In this document: positions 44,384-56,339 of the stretch, piece after piece
Layout: each line of letters opens with the position of its first letter
Numbering within the stretch: position 1 is the first letter of the stretch
Origin: Dermanyssus gallinae
Taxonomy: Eukaryota; Arthropoda; Arachnida; Mesostigmata; Dermanyssidae
DNA length: 64,000 bases
Direction: 5' to 3'
NCBI GenBank assembly: GCA_003439945.1
Contig: QVRM01001512.1
Location: 1-64,000, forward strand
Notes under the pieces: model-generated
The model's input: the letters and a program-made list of their open reading frames with translations, nothing else
What the model was told of the DNA's origin: nothing
Database searches by the model: none
Made by a program: the position numbers and the translations under genes

Positions 44384-44795
44384 CTCAATTCATGGCGCCT
44401 ATGATAGAAGCTACGTTTCCCCTACAGACGGCCAAAGACATCATCTGTTTCAAAAACATGGCTTTGCGTCGATCACCTGTAATATCTTTTGTGCGCTTTC
44501 CAATATCGTTCTGGATTTTCGCCGTATCTGTCCTAATGGGCCCAAGTGTCTCCAATGCAATGGGTACAAAGTGGTACCTCCTTGACAGCTCGAGATACTT
44601 CCCTCGTTTTTCAGAGTCCGCGTGTTCTGCAACACATCCAGATTCAACTGCGCTGTGACCTAGATACGATAAGGCCGCCGTGCATGAAACGGTTACATCC
44701 CATGCAAGGCTTTTAGCATGTGACCATAGCGAAATGGTGACCCCGTCAGGTCGTAGCTCACTGGATAGTATCCCTGCCCTTGTAAGGGCAGGGAA
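44384..44795 (-). mobile_element. Retroelement C-terminal endonuclease-like region, copy 2 (open to its stop)
   Basis: A minus-strand frame open for about 135 codons from 44795 to a stop near 44384. It reads S-S-E-L-R-P-D-G-V-T-I-S, then A-W-D-V-T-V, then K-Y-L-E-L-S-R-R-Y-H-F-V-P-I-A-L-E-T-L-G-P-I. It ends F-L-K-Q-M-M-S-L-A-V-C-R-G-N-V-A-S-I-I-G-A-M-N and stops. The 3' untranslated part holds CTTACAATTGTAA and a TAATAATA stretch. It matches the fragment at 38930-39489 throughout. On its 5' side, at a perfect hairpin (44771-44794), it abuts the (TAA)n tail of the next copy. It is the best preserved member of the family here. Confidence 0.75.
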
Positions 44796-45075
44796 TTATT
44801 ATTATTATTTTTATTATGGTCTGCCGGCTGTCATGCCTGAGCCCTCGGCGCCCATAATGAAAGTCGCGTTTGGCCTACAGCAAGGACAGTATCCGCTTTA
44901 GGAAGAATGCCTCGTGCTGTATGCTCTTTGTTTCCACTATACGGACAGCAATATCATTCAGGAAATAGTCATACTCATGCTGATAGTACCTAATGTCGTC
45001 AGGGCAACGGGTAAACGGCACAAAAGCTCCATATCAGCGCTCTATTTGCTTATCGAAGTTTGCATATTTTGTGAC
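44796..45075 (-). mobile_element. Retroelement C-terminal fragment, copy 3 (diverged), with (TAA)n tail
   Basis: The minus strand reads Y-G-A-F-V-P-F, then C-P-D-D-I-R-Y-Y-Q-H-E-Y-D-Y-F, then H-E-A-F-F-L-K-R-I-L-S-L-L, a diverged version of the F-V-P...F-L-x-x-x-L-S-L end seen in copy 2. Its 3' end runs into a short (TAA)n tract at 44796-44815. The segment is duplicated at 45495-45770. Confidence 0.6.
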
Positions 45076-45377
45076 CCGTCGAGACGCATCTGAGCTGCGG
45101 TGAAATAACGACCTCAACCTTTATACCATTACGACTAGGATTGTATTGTGCGTTTTCTAGGATATTGTGACTACACATAATTGCAGGTCGCTCTTTACCA
45201 GTAGGACCCTATTTATATATAAGGCTCTTTAGTTCGGGCATTGATGCGCCTTCTTTCTAATTAGAGGATTTTTCTAACGACGGCACTAATTGTGTTTCAA
45301 ACTTGTTATAATTTTTGTAGAAAGACACGCTGTGGCATTAGATATTGACGCAGATTAGCGACCAGCGAGCCCCCCCC

Positions 45378-45845
45378 ACCAGTGAGTCCACTTACGCTTC
45401 CTGCGTACCAGCCTATGCACATTATGCCAGAGTTTGAAAAGTGCTTTTCTGCAATACCACTTTGGCTCTACTATTATTTTATGTCAACGTTTTCTAGTTA
45501 TTATGGTCTGCCGACTGTCATGCCTGAGCCGTCGGCGTCCATAATGGAAATCGCGTTCGCCCACACAGACAACTTATGACACTATCCGCCTTAGGAAGTG
45601 CCGCCTCGTGATGAATGCTCTTCATTTCCATTATACGGCCTGCAATATCATTCCAGAAATATTCATACTTACGTTGAAAGTACCTAATGTCATCAGGGCA
45701 TCACATAAAGAGCACAAAAGCTCCATATCCAGTTCTATTTGCTTATCGAAGTTTGCATGAGTTCACTTGCGCTTTCTGCACCAACCTATGAACATTATGC
45801 CAGAGTTTGAATGGTGCTGTTCGGCAATATCACTTTGGCTCCGTG
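45378..45845 (-). mobile_element. Retroelement C-terminal fragment, copy 4, with duplicated segment
   Basis: 45495-45770 repeats 44806-45066, and 45757-45845 is itself repeated at 45378-45478. The minus frame gives V-H-R-L-V-Q-K-A-Q-V-N, then C-P-D-D-I-R-Y-F-Q-R-K-Y-E-Y-F-W-N-D-I. The region therefore holds a stack of partial copies in one orientation. Confidence 0.6.
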
Positions 45846-45849
45846 CTAC

Positions 45850-48295
45850 TTCTTCTAGTGTCAGTTATGCGTGACCTCGTTTTTGTACCACAGTCAATAA
45901 GGGTCGAATACGACAAAGGGTCAAATGCAAAGCTATACCGCAATTGGAATAGGCAAGGTATGCATTCATAGCGTGCGCATCTGAGATCAAAGTCGGTCGT
46001 CCATCGCTTTGCTGGTCTTGCCGACTTGGCCAATGCATTTATGCGTACTGTATGATCTAGTGATTTTAGAAGCTCAAATTAAATATTTAGACCAGGAATT
46101 AATACAGGAAAGTTTTGTGTGTTCGTCAAGGGAACACCATTGTTGGAGGTTCTATCTAAGGCAAAACGTCCACGGGCTTACCTCAACATTTTATTAGGTT
46201 TATTGGGCATTGTCTACATACGTTAAAGAGCACCGTTTTTATTCAAAAGGGCATGCATTGTACAGATAAACATGAAGTGTTTTTAGAAAACCTTGACAAG
46301 TTTTTAGAATTTCAAGAGACTTATTATAGCAGGGAATTGTGCCGCATCGACTGTCTACTATTTAAAAAAACTAACCTAATAATTATCCGTACACAATTTG
46401 CACCTCTCATATATTTATGTATACATACATACATGGGGATTATTTAAATAATTTAGACGGCGGCTTTTTCATCCAACTTGAGCCTCTAAAAGCACCTTTC
46501 CTACCATCCTATCCACAACAAGTTCGGAGGAGTTTTATTTTAAATTAACTGAACCACCTCTTATTTTGCAGGACGGCAATATACCATCTGCCATTCGTAA
46601 ACCAGATTATTTAATTATGTTTGATACGTGATACGATCGACTATTCAGTGCCTGGCAGGGTTTTACCGAACATGCATTTTTAAAATAAGAACCGGCAACG
46701 TATCGATGAGCCCGAACAACACACGTACTTGAACCTTGTGATTGTATTATAATTTTTAATAAACACGCTTTTATTATTTCAAAATACTCTATGTGTCTAT
46801 CTAAAAGACAAAACAAAGAATAAAATAATAACATTAGAGTAGGAGCCGGACAACAGACAAAGGGTTCTTAGGGTGCCGGAGTGTCCACATAAACGGCGAC
46901 TCTGAACTAGAGAGCGCCTATTTGCTCAGTTCAACGTTCGAGTTATTCTACTAGGATAGGTGTGCGTCATCAAAGACTTGGACACCCAGTTAGAAGGCTA
47001 TTACTCTGCCGGTCGTTTTTTTTCCGTTTATGTAGTGCCTGGGGAGCGGTCGCAAATTATGTGAACAAACATTTGCGTTTAACTATTTGTGAGGTCCACA
47101 GTTTGATTTCTAGCATAGATAGGAAGTAAGATATGATTTACAACTGTATTAAAGAGAGACGCGCGGGATGGTATTGGGGTAACACGGCGTGGAGTAACAC
47201 AGCTATTCGTGGCTGATGTAGACTCGATTAGGAACTTTCCGCCGGGCATAATGACGCGTTATGGCCTGCCTCGATGCAAGCAACCGAGCATTCGAGGCTA
47301 CGATACGAGATCGTGCGGAACCGGCACATAGAGAGCGGCATTCTTTTGTCGTCGGCCAGTGCGGTCAGATCAGAAAGGTTGTTCGTTAAGCGGCGCACGC
47401 ACGCCGCCGCATCATGATGAACACGGTTAAAGAGTCGAGCATAGTATCATCACCAATCCGCGCGCCATCTTTGGCACAAGAAGCTGCTGCTGAAACAGCC
47501 ACCGCGCTTCGTGCAGGGTCTCGCTAACACCGACGGTTTATCCGACGATATGGCATCTTGACGTGTTGCAACTTCCTCTGTCGCTTCTACCTACTACTGA
47601 TTTAACCCAAAGCACTCAGAGCATCTAACAGTGAACGTTTAAAGGTGATGGTAACCCTATCCGCTGTCTCAGGCGGCGCCATCCGAAGTTAGGTGGGCAA
47701 AAAAGCAACTTTATACAAGCTTTAATGTCGGAGGTGTTTGTAGGTATGCGAGAATGTGGGAACCTGCGTAGGGTGCATTCTCGACGTTCTGAGGGAAAAC
47801 AAGCCTATTAACAACAACGCAAACAGCATTATTAAACAAACGAAAAAGCAGATACGTATTTGAAAGCGTTGTAGTCCATGTTTGCGCGGAATTCGGCACT
47901 GCTTTTTCGTTCAAACAAACATTCGGGTGTTACATGGGGGCTATTTATATATTTAGTAGCGGTCATGGCAAATAACACAGTTAACTTTACCTTTCATAGA
48001 TATATATATATATATATATATATATACGTTTCCCAAACATTTGGTCGGTGCAATATTGCAACAAGCAGACAAGAAAAAGAGACAGGGAGAGAAAGCGAAG
48101 AAGGTGTAACAAGTACGCCAGTTGCACAGATTGGTATTTCTCCTGGTTGATTCTAACAACAGGACGTTCGACCTGCGAACACGAGCAGTTTGTAGATAAC
48201 GTTCCATATACTTAACGACGTGTTTCTCGGTGAGCTGGCGACACGAGATAGGCAAAACGTGAACCCTGGAAAAGTGGAACGATGTCGCAGCTTTC
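45850..48295. other. No recognisable gene
   Basis: AT-rich with short frames. A (TA)n array lies at 47999-48026. No motif is recognised in the frames at 46253-46447, 46607-46834, 47711-47914 or 47953-48255. Confidence 0.45.
47999..48026. repeat. (TA)n array
   Basis: A TA tract. Confidence 0.95.
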
Positions 48296-48303
48296 GGTTT
48301 CGA

Positions 48304-48415
48304 GGTAATGCCAAAGCAATGCCGAGCCTGGGAGGGGGGACACGGTTTTAGTGGGTGTAAGTTCTACACTAGTCACGCTAGCTGCTCGTGACGTATTTCC
48401 GAAATCTCCCAAAAA
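48304..48415 (+). mobile_element. Retroposon family 3, second copy
   Basis: Aligns with 7830-7974: GTAATGCCAAAG-AAT, CCGAGCCTGGG, GTTTTAGTGGGT, ACACTAGTCACGC, CCGAAA-CTCC and a short A-rich end. It lacks an evident target duplication. Confidence 0.75.
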
Positions 48416-49162
48416 CAGACCATGCCTACTTAAACGGCGCCAGTAAAGCCACATCGGATCGGCCCCATGCATAGTAGTCTAACAGATCAAATCGGGGCTG
48501 TTCGGTTCCCCAAAACATGCGTATAGGCTCACATAGTCACTCCGGTACTAAACTGCTGGTATAAGCGGGAGCGCCATCGTGCTGAAAGACGTATGGCCGT
48601 CCTTTAGACAAATCATCACCAATACACCAATTCACAACAGTTTGTAGAACAGGCATGCAAATTGGTTTCGCCTTTTTAAAGAAATACGGCGGCATGGCGT
48701 CTCCTTTATTGGACACCACACTCAGAACGAGAAGACTAGCTGGGAATTCGCTTATTCCCACAATAAATACATCATTTGGATCGTGAGTACGCCAATAGTC
48801 GTACTTGCGATTGAATTTTGCAGTTGCGGTGAATATTTTCTCGCCAGAGAAGAAGCATGCACGACCTACTGCTTCATGCTTGGGATAGATGAGCAAATTG
48901 AGTCCAACCAATCTGTTCGCGCTCGCGGTCTCTGGGAGTATTTTCCTGACTTGTAGGACAAATAAATTTAATCTGAGGTTTTCATGAACAAGTCTGCAAA
49001 TTGTCGTTATGGCCATGTCAAATTCACACGCAAGGTTGCTGATCCAGATACAAAGTCTTTCAAACATTCGTAGTTAGATTATGTCGATCAGTTTTTGAGT
49101 CCTTGCTCTGTCGTGAGTCTTTCTCTTGACTGTGTAGGAACAAGTTCTGTCTTTTGCAGCTA

Positions 49163-50442
49163 TCAGGTAAGTCAAAAGTTCGTCGGCTTTCTGGGACCAC
49201 ATTTTTAAAATTCCCGCGCTCTGCAGCAGGGCAGCCTGAGAGTGCGGCTGGGTGTTTCCATTCAGGAGCAGACCCGTGGCGGCGCGACGGTATACCGGTT
49301 CCAACTTTACCGTTTCGTTTGCGGAATTGGCAGCTGTTTGCAATGGAGGACAAAAATACGCATTCGACACATTATGTTGTTCTCCTATCGTGAAGGCATA
49401 AGTGCAGCGCAAACAACCCGGAGGGTATGTGCAGTCTACGGCGAAAACGCAGTACACAAATCCACAGTCGAAAAGCGATTCGCCCGTTTCAAAGCTGGAA
49501 ACTTCAATCTCGAAGATGAACCGAGGTCAGGACGACCCAATGTTGTGGAGACCGACGAAGTCATAAGCCTGGTTACTTCGAACCCAGATTTGACCATAAG
49601 AGAAATTGAAGATGTAACGGGAGTCTCCCACGGAACCGTTTGGAATCGCCTCCATGATGCAGGTTTTTCGTGCAAGCGGAATATCTGGCTACCACACGAC
49701 CTCAATGATAGGCAGCTTGAAGGGCGAGTCGATACCTGTCACGCACTCCTCCGGAAGAACTCGAATGAGCCATTCCTCAGGAATTGATAACCGGCAATGA
49801 AAAATGGATACTCTACAGAAACGTAACACAGAAAAGAAGTTGGGTCCCCAGAGGTTCTCAGGCCGCAGCTATCCCTAAACCCGAAATTCATCAGAAGAAG
49901 GTTATGCTGTGCTGCTGGTGGGACTGTAAGGGCGTCGTGTATTTTGAGTTGCTTCCACTGGGTCAGACGATCAACTCCGTCGTCTACTGCAGACAACTCG
50001 AAATTTTGAAGGCTGCAGTAGCAACGAAGCGCCCGGAATTGTCAAACAGGTGGGGCGTCACTTTTCAACATGATAAGGCGACACCACACAAAAGTTTGGC
50101 CACCCGGCAAAAATTGGCGGAGTTTGACTGGGATGTGCTGCCGCACCCAGCTTATAGTCCCGACCTCGCACCATCTGATTATCACTTGTTCAGGTCTCTC
50201 CAGAACTCCCTTGATGGCACAACATTTGAATCTTTGGAGGCTATAAAAAATCACCTCACTCAGTATTTCGACGAGAAGGACAAGACGTTCTGGGAGAAAG
50301 GAATCATGGATCTACCGAGACGATGCGCGAAGGTTATCGAACAAAACGGTCAATATATCATTGAATAAAAATACTGTTGTCTGCATAAATAAGGCTCTTT
50401 AAAATCGGGTAAAAAAGCCGACGAATTTTTTGACTTACCTAA
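49163..50442 (+). mobile_element. Full-length mariner of a third lineage, nested
   Basis: A 1280-bp element whose ends share T(C/T)AGGTAAGTCAAAA and TTCGTCGGCTTT. TA duplications lie at 49161-49162 and 50443-50444. It is inserted within the minus-strand transposase described at 48450-50580, so it is younger than that element. Confidence 0.95.
49343..50368 (+). pseudogene. Mariner transposase, two frameshifts and a catalytic Asp to Asn change
   Basis: It begins M-E-D-K-N-T-H-S-T-H-Y-V-V-L-L. After a frame change near 49385 it continues S-Y-R-E-G-I-S-A-A-Q-T-T-R-R-V-C-A-V-Y-G, then D-E-P-R-S-G-R-P and I-R-E-I-E-D-V-T-G-V-S-H-G-T-V. A second break lies at about 49785. The segment where mariners have T-G-D-E-K-W reads T-G-N-E-K-W-I-L-Y, so the first catalytic Asp is Asn. 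The other acids are present (F-Q-H-D-K-A-T-P-H and Y-S-P-D-L-A-P-S-D-Y, 34 residues apart). It ends N-G-Q-Y-I-I-E at a TAA. The protein is dead by sequence. Confidence 0.9.
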
Positions 50443-50524
50443 TATGTAATCAGCTGCAGTTCTCTAAACTGTTCGTAAACTGACACCAAGGAAATTAGCG
50501 ATCTCGGTGCAGGTCCGTCCGGCG

Positions 50525-50630
50525 TAGAGGGCACGGACATATTGAACTATTTTAAGTTTCCCCAACAGTGCTTGTGGCAGCATTTCTCCCAAAGGTGGCT
50601 GGGTTTAGTCCCCGGGAAGATAACGCAGTA
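50525..50630 (-). repeat. Segment shared between SINE family 2 and the DD37D-like element
   Basis: On the minus strand CAGCCACC, ATGCTGCCACAAGCACTGTT, GGGGAAACTT and CAATATGTCCG resemble the SINE family 2 body at 13228-13290 and 23083-23140. It lies at or just before the transposase start (M-L-P-Q-A-L-L-G-K). It may be a SINE fragment next to the gene, or the source of the SINE body. Confidence 0.5.
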
Positions 50631-50644
50631 GCTTGGGGGTCGCC

Positions 50645-52785
50645 ATTCGTAACAGTCATGTTTGGCATTTTAACTGTTTTTACTGTCATATTACCCATTG
50701 TATAGCAGTATTTGACAGTTAGTACTGAATTTACATACACTTCTCCCTAACGCTTAACTAGCAGTATGTTCATGTGCGCCACAATGTGCTAAGCCATATT
50801 CGCACGTGTCTAAGGTTTGTATTTGCTTTGGTGAGCTGAGCGTCTAGCCCTTTGATGCAAATGCAGTCGTATCATCACCCTCTGGTTTTCCTTGCAGGCT
50901 CTAATTGTGTAGTTCAGCCAGTTTTAATTTACACTGAGAACGCCATTGGTTTCTTCATTATGCTAATTTGAAGAAAAGCGATTCGAAGAAGTAGACTTGG
51001 ATACTGTAGGCGTGTCAATTTGTCACAGCTACTCACTGCGCAGCCGGTCTGTTTCCGCCTCTTAGAACGCCAAGCATTTAACCATATGTCAATTCCATTC
51101 AACAATGCGATTTCCGGAAATTGTTTTGCTGCTTCAGCCGTTGAAAGCTAGCATTGTACTCGTTATCTCCCTCTGTCGTTACATTCTCCTTTGCAGAAGG
51201 AAACGATTCACAAAGGGCAGAGAAACCTGTCTCGAAGTGACGCCAAGTGCGGCGTTATTTATCGTCATAGCGTATTGGCGGAATATGTATCGCTGTCGCT
51301 TCCTCCACCGATTGAACCAGAAGATACTCGCTATAGGCTGGTGCACGCCAGGAATTCAGCGTAACTAACAGTAGTAATTGAGTGCGGTATCGGTGTCTTT
51401 CTGTTAGAACCGGTAGAAGCACTTTGGATTCGCTGTGCCTCTTGAGTGCTAATTTCCAGACTAAGTGTTACCTGGTTGTTGTTGCTGCCCTGTTTGACTT
51501 TTCAATCAAATCATCTTTAGTAGCCTACAACATATTCATAGTAATTTACTCCATGTTACTTGCCGAGGGCCTTGATGACGCATGTGCTCCTAATACCTTA
51601 AAGTCGTTTAAAATAAAGCTGTCTGTGCCATTTGTTGTGTTCGTTATACACTACACAAGCGCTAATTTCTAGTGAGCGAGTTGCTTATTGTTCTGAATGT
51701 AGTCGTGCATTTCAGTTATCGCAACACACTTTAACGAGGTAGAAGAAATACAGTCAGTCAACCACGGTGTTTTTGATGCAGTACACTGCCGCGGCAAGTA
51801 ACTGCCAGAACGCGGTTGAACACAGTTAAAATTAGTCGCATTCCGTTCTAGATTTAGGGTAAGAAATGCTCGTAGACTCTACGAGTATTGCCTGACTTGG
51901 TTCTCAGTGAAGTTTTCCAAGCTCCCGTATTATACCTTTTGTTTTTATTCAGACTGTGCCCTGGCCATATTGGGTCGCGTACAGGATACGACTTTCGAGC
52001 CGTTTATGCACATCGTGTGCATAAAAACATCACAAGATTGATCATGCAGTCTTGTCCGGCCGTCATAGACTTTCATGCGCCCTGGGTGCGGGGGGCCAGC
52101 GAGCACGTCACTCCATTTTACATGACACATTTTTTCGGGTATTGCGATCTGCCGGCTGCCTATATATATACTGATGTCCGATGCAGGTCTTCCCAGAGAC
52201 GATATAGGGACAGACCGGGTGGTCTCACTCTGACTTCCTTTGTTGCGCCACATGCTTATTTGGACTGCAACGGTAGCCGACTCACTAGCACTTTCACTTG
52301 TCGGCGCAGGTACGGCCCAGGCAGGAGGCCACACCTCCAGATTAGCAGAGGCTAACAAGTGCAGGAAACACTCAAGAACTGGCTATCCACGTGAGTTTTT
52401 TTCCCGTCCGTGTTCGAAACGATGGGATGCCCAAAAGTCTTCATCTTCTCACGGGATAATAGATTGTTTCTCGCCAGACACGTTACTCGACATACAACAG
52501 AGAATTACAGCATTTCCTAGAGGGACATTATTGACTTGGACTAGCCCCAATGTTACACAACCTGTCACTGACTATACGTTCGCCAGCAGAAATTGCGCTA
52601 TTCAAAAATATAATTATTCAAATAACTATTAGTATGGGATGATAAGAAAGTTCTGTAAAAAAACGGATGCAATATGTTCGAAAATCACAGTTTGAATTTT
52701 TATGTATACCATGTGCGTTTCACTATTAGTACAGATTTAGTATAATGCAACTATGTGCCACAGCCACATTCAACATAGCAACGTA
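50645..52785. other. Unassigned sequence
   Basis: Frames at 51888-52355 (plus, 155 codons) and 51945-52358 (minus, 137 codons) overlap on opposite strands, and neither shows a motif I know. Nothing else is seen. Confidence 0.35.
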
Positions 52786-52791
52786 GTGCGA

Positions 52792-52792
<1 letters not shown>

Positions 52793-52834
<42 letters not shown>
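52793..52834. repeat. (TA)n array
   Basis: A TA tract bordered on both sides by CGAGTA/TACTCG, an inverted repeat, so the whole (52788-52840) is palindromic. Confidence 0.95.
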
Positions 52835-52835
<1 letters not shown>

Positions 52836-52844
52836 TCGTATCCT

Positions 52845-54610
52845 ATTGCAGGAGCGGCCCGCCATACATAGACACACACATCATAATGTACCATTTGGCT
52901 TCCATTAGCGTCGCATGGCGTGTAATATTTATGATTAATATGAATTACTCTCTAATCCATATATATATGCATTTGCTACATATGTGTATGTGAAAAATAA
53001 TCATTATACCTACCACTATAACCAGGGTGCGACATGCGCGTACATAAATCAACCGTAGGCGGTGCTAGTGGCTGGAAGTTGCATCCATCGGTAATCTCGT
53101 TATCTGCTGGGAATAGCAGTAGTAGTAGTAGCAGGTCAAGTGAAGCTGGCTAAATCCCCAGGAGAGGAAGCATCTCAAGTGGCAGGCTCTACTATTGATT
53201 GGCAGGCCACCCCCCCCCCCCCCCCCCCCCCCGAGTCTCTCGAGTTCTCCCAAAGACGCCGTAACTTCGCGCTTACACCAGGCACGTGTTAGTCTTGGTG
53301 TTTACTTCGTAGGTTCTAACGGTTGAGGGTACATCTTGCGGAACCAGTCTCTTATCGAGGCGCCAATATGAGGGCATTTTTATTGAGGCGAACTCTCGTT
53401 TTACCATGTAACACAATGTCTTAACTTATTTAAATAAAATGTACTACTAATTATTATACCGATCACCTCATATCGACAACATGCGGCTGGAAAAGGGACC
53501 ATATTTCGAAAGATCTTGTTAGCATTTAACGGTAGAAATACAAACAAAACTGAAATACCGAACTTGCGTGTTTAATCTAAAAATGAGGTGCAACTCGGAA
53601 ACTTTATTCTTTTTTTTTTAACTGCAATCTGAGAAACCATAACTCTCAAAGACTACCACATCAATAGCAAGCTTGCAAACACAATCACACACAATGAGAA
53701 TTAAGGAAACCACATCAGTTGGTCAGTCGTCATGTGTTCGTTCTAGAATCAGCCATTGGCAGTTAAACGAAATCGTAGTCACAGTACTGAATCATCAAAG
53801 TGCGCTTAGTAATTACATTATTTACAATGAGCTGATACCTGGCAATGATTTGGAAGAATCTTTAGTTTTATTCCGATTGGTTTTCAACCGGTGTACCGTG
53901 CGACAATTGGTCTTTGCTTTGAGAATTCGTTGAGTAGGCAACTTAGCATGGCAGTCAACGCCCAAATAATGACGCAAACAACAAAAACCTTCAGTGACGC
54001 TGTAGATAGAGTACGCATGCAGTCATGGCTAAACGGAAGTTCTACATATAATACGCCAGTTCAAAAGACATGCAAATAGCATGTTCGATGGAAATCGGTT
54101 GGCTTTAGGATGGTGCTCTCTCAGCCAGTGGAAACTGCTGAAAATTTTGTCGGAGCCTGTTCTAACTTGGTGACGATCGGATCTCTAAGGAATAGAATAT
54201 TTTGCGTATTGTGTTCAAATATATTCTATGAGATCTGCGTTGCTTGATTCGTGCAAAAATGCTAATGCAATATTTCACATAATGTAAAATGCCACTTTTG
54301 TTTCCACTATTTCTCCCAGCCTCAATCGGCGGTCAGTCATCATGAGTGTGTAGACTTCTAGCGCAGTTGTTCTCATTCGAAGCCGTCGCAGGCGGAACAT
54401 GGTGCATCCTCAGTGCCAATACTGCTATTTTCAAATAAAGCAATCCATAATGGTACTGTACCCCGGCGCACTTGGCTTAAATTTTCGTTGCAGGTAAGCC
54501 TTGAAAATTTCTAATTTCAACGTGGTACTTGTTCTGCTTCATTGTAACTAGAGAGTCTGACACGTTACAGTTGCGTGACCTGTTACAAGCGGATTCGAAC
54601 CAAAGAACTC
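52845..54610. other. No recognisable gene
   Basis: Contains a 23-C run (53210-53232) and a short AGT-triplet patch (53118-53131). Frames have no motif. Confidence 0.45.
53210..53232. repeat. Poly-C tract (23 C)
   Basis: An uninterrupted C run. Confidence 0.95.
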
Positions 54611-54617
54611 CAAAGCA

Positions 54618-54637
54618 TATATATATATATATATATA
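54618..54637. repeat. (TA)n array
   Basis: A short TA tract. Confidence 0.9.
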
Positions 54638-54639
54638 AC

Positions 54640-55025
54640 TTTAGAGAATGCATGCCAGAAAGAGGGCGCATGAAGACTAACTCAACAACAGTGCTGGCAT
54701 ACGTTCTAAAGTACATGCAGTAGTGACGTGACAGTGGAAGATTACGCTGAATCCATTTGGCCATGTGCCAGGGCAACGGTATGTGCTGTGTATGTGCTTT
54801 GTGCGTGCGACGGCTTTGAGAATCACCGAGAGGTTGTTCCATAGACTGCTTGATCGAATGCCAAAAATAGTGATGGGTAATGTCGGCCTGCAATGAATCT
54901 GCACCGCGACACTAATGTTTCGACCCATTAAAAGGTCAGCTGAGTCGATTGTCGTATCAAAAGGGGGTAATATGAACATCGACGCTGCACCACGTTCTAG
55001 GCGGTCAAACACAGCTTCGGATGAC
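54640..55025. other. Unassigned sequence
   Basis: The minus frame 54677-55027 (116 codons) has no motif I recognise. Confidence 0.4.
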
Positions 55026-55214
55026 ATAACGGTGCTAGAAGTAACCGCCGATCAAACCTACGAGAAATAGCACAAGCCGTAGGAATGAACCATGACCTAG
55101 TATATCAAATCTTAAATCGTCATTTATGTATGAAGTAATGAAACCAAGGTGATTATCGCACAAGCTACCAATGGGACAAAACTGATATCCGTGTTAAGTT
55201 CGGAGACCAAAGGC

Positions 55215-55655
<441 letters not shown>

Positions 55656-56114
55656 CTATTGGAGGTTACTACGAAACACTCTTGGATTAGCCGAAGAAGC
55701 GTATCGTGGCACAGCGACCCGGGGTGCAGAAAGAGCCTTTGCTACAAGAATTTCCGTGCTCACGCGCTAGTTGTAGCTATGGCCAAATTACGAAAACTAA
55801 GGTTACAAACTCTCGAACATTCCCCATATTCTCCAGATCTAGCTCCGTGTGAGTACACATGTTTTGACTGTAATTGATCAAATTCGTACAACCATAAATG
55901 ACAAATAAAATCCGTCACTCGTATCGTCAAAGCCAAACACAAAATTAAATTATTAAGCTGAGCGAACTCACTGAGTTATATTATATCATCATTATCATCA
56001 CATTTTACTCATATTGAGTTTGCACATAACATTGCCATTTTGTTCTCAACTGCTCTCGGTATTTCCTTCATAAGAGGCAGTTATCTCTTTGTAAGGACCA
56101 GACAGGCTGACGCA

Positions 56115-56330
56115 TGATACGTCGAACACGCTTGAGAGCACAGTCGAGACATATGCACTCTGTGTACTCTCCGTGAAAGTTCGTTTACAAACAGACCAGA
56201 TGATATTAGTCACAAACTATGTATCTGGTATAGACGTGGCAATACCAGACCAGAGGCACTGAAAATATCCAGGCCTCCAACCTATGGTCGGACTGAGTTA
56301 AACTTTATTTTCCCTGTCCGAAACAAAGCT
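56115..56330 (-). mobile_element. LINE-type C-terminal fragment, diverged copy
   Basis: The minus strand gives G-G-L-D-I-F-S-A near 56275, then after frame changes Y-T-E-C-I-C-L-D-C-A-L-K. This parallels the frame at 21640-21905 (G-G-L-N-I-F-S-A...C-S-C-R-F-C). It is heavily decayed. Confidence 0.45.
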
Positions 56331-56339
56331 TTTGAATGG

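Larger units (their letters stand above)
48450..50580 (-). pseudogene. DD37D-like Tc1/mariner-superfamily transposase, interrupted by a mariner
   Basis: A minus-strand transposase in two parts separated by the mariner at 49163-50442. The N-terminal part (50580 to 50445) reads R-A-L-Y-A-G-R-T-C-T-E-I-A-N-F-L-G-V-S-L and R-T-V, a stop, then R-T-A-A-D-Y. The next part (49160 down) continues I-A-A-K-D-R-T-C-S-Y-T-V-K-R-K. A frame change and a second helix-turn-helix (C-E-F-D-M-A-I-T-T-I-C-R-L-V-H) follow. Then come F-S-G-E-K-I-F-T, G-R-P-Y-V-F-Q-H-D-G-A-P-A-Y-T-S and, after a deletion, D-L-L-D-Y-Y-A-W-G near 48470. The usual S-D-E-K is S-G-E-K, so the first catalytic Asp is Gly. The Q-H-D-G-A-P-A and D-Y-Y-x-W-G motifs suit the maT-like/DD37D group. 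Removing the mariner and one TA restores a continuous frame. Confidence 0.75.

Noticed and set aside
51888..52358. Opposed frames of 155 and 137 codons as genes
   Set aside because: No motif on either strand and no splice or promoter signal I could support. They are noted as unassigned.
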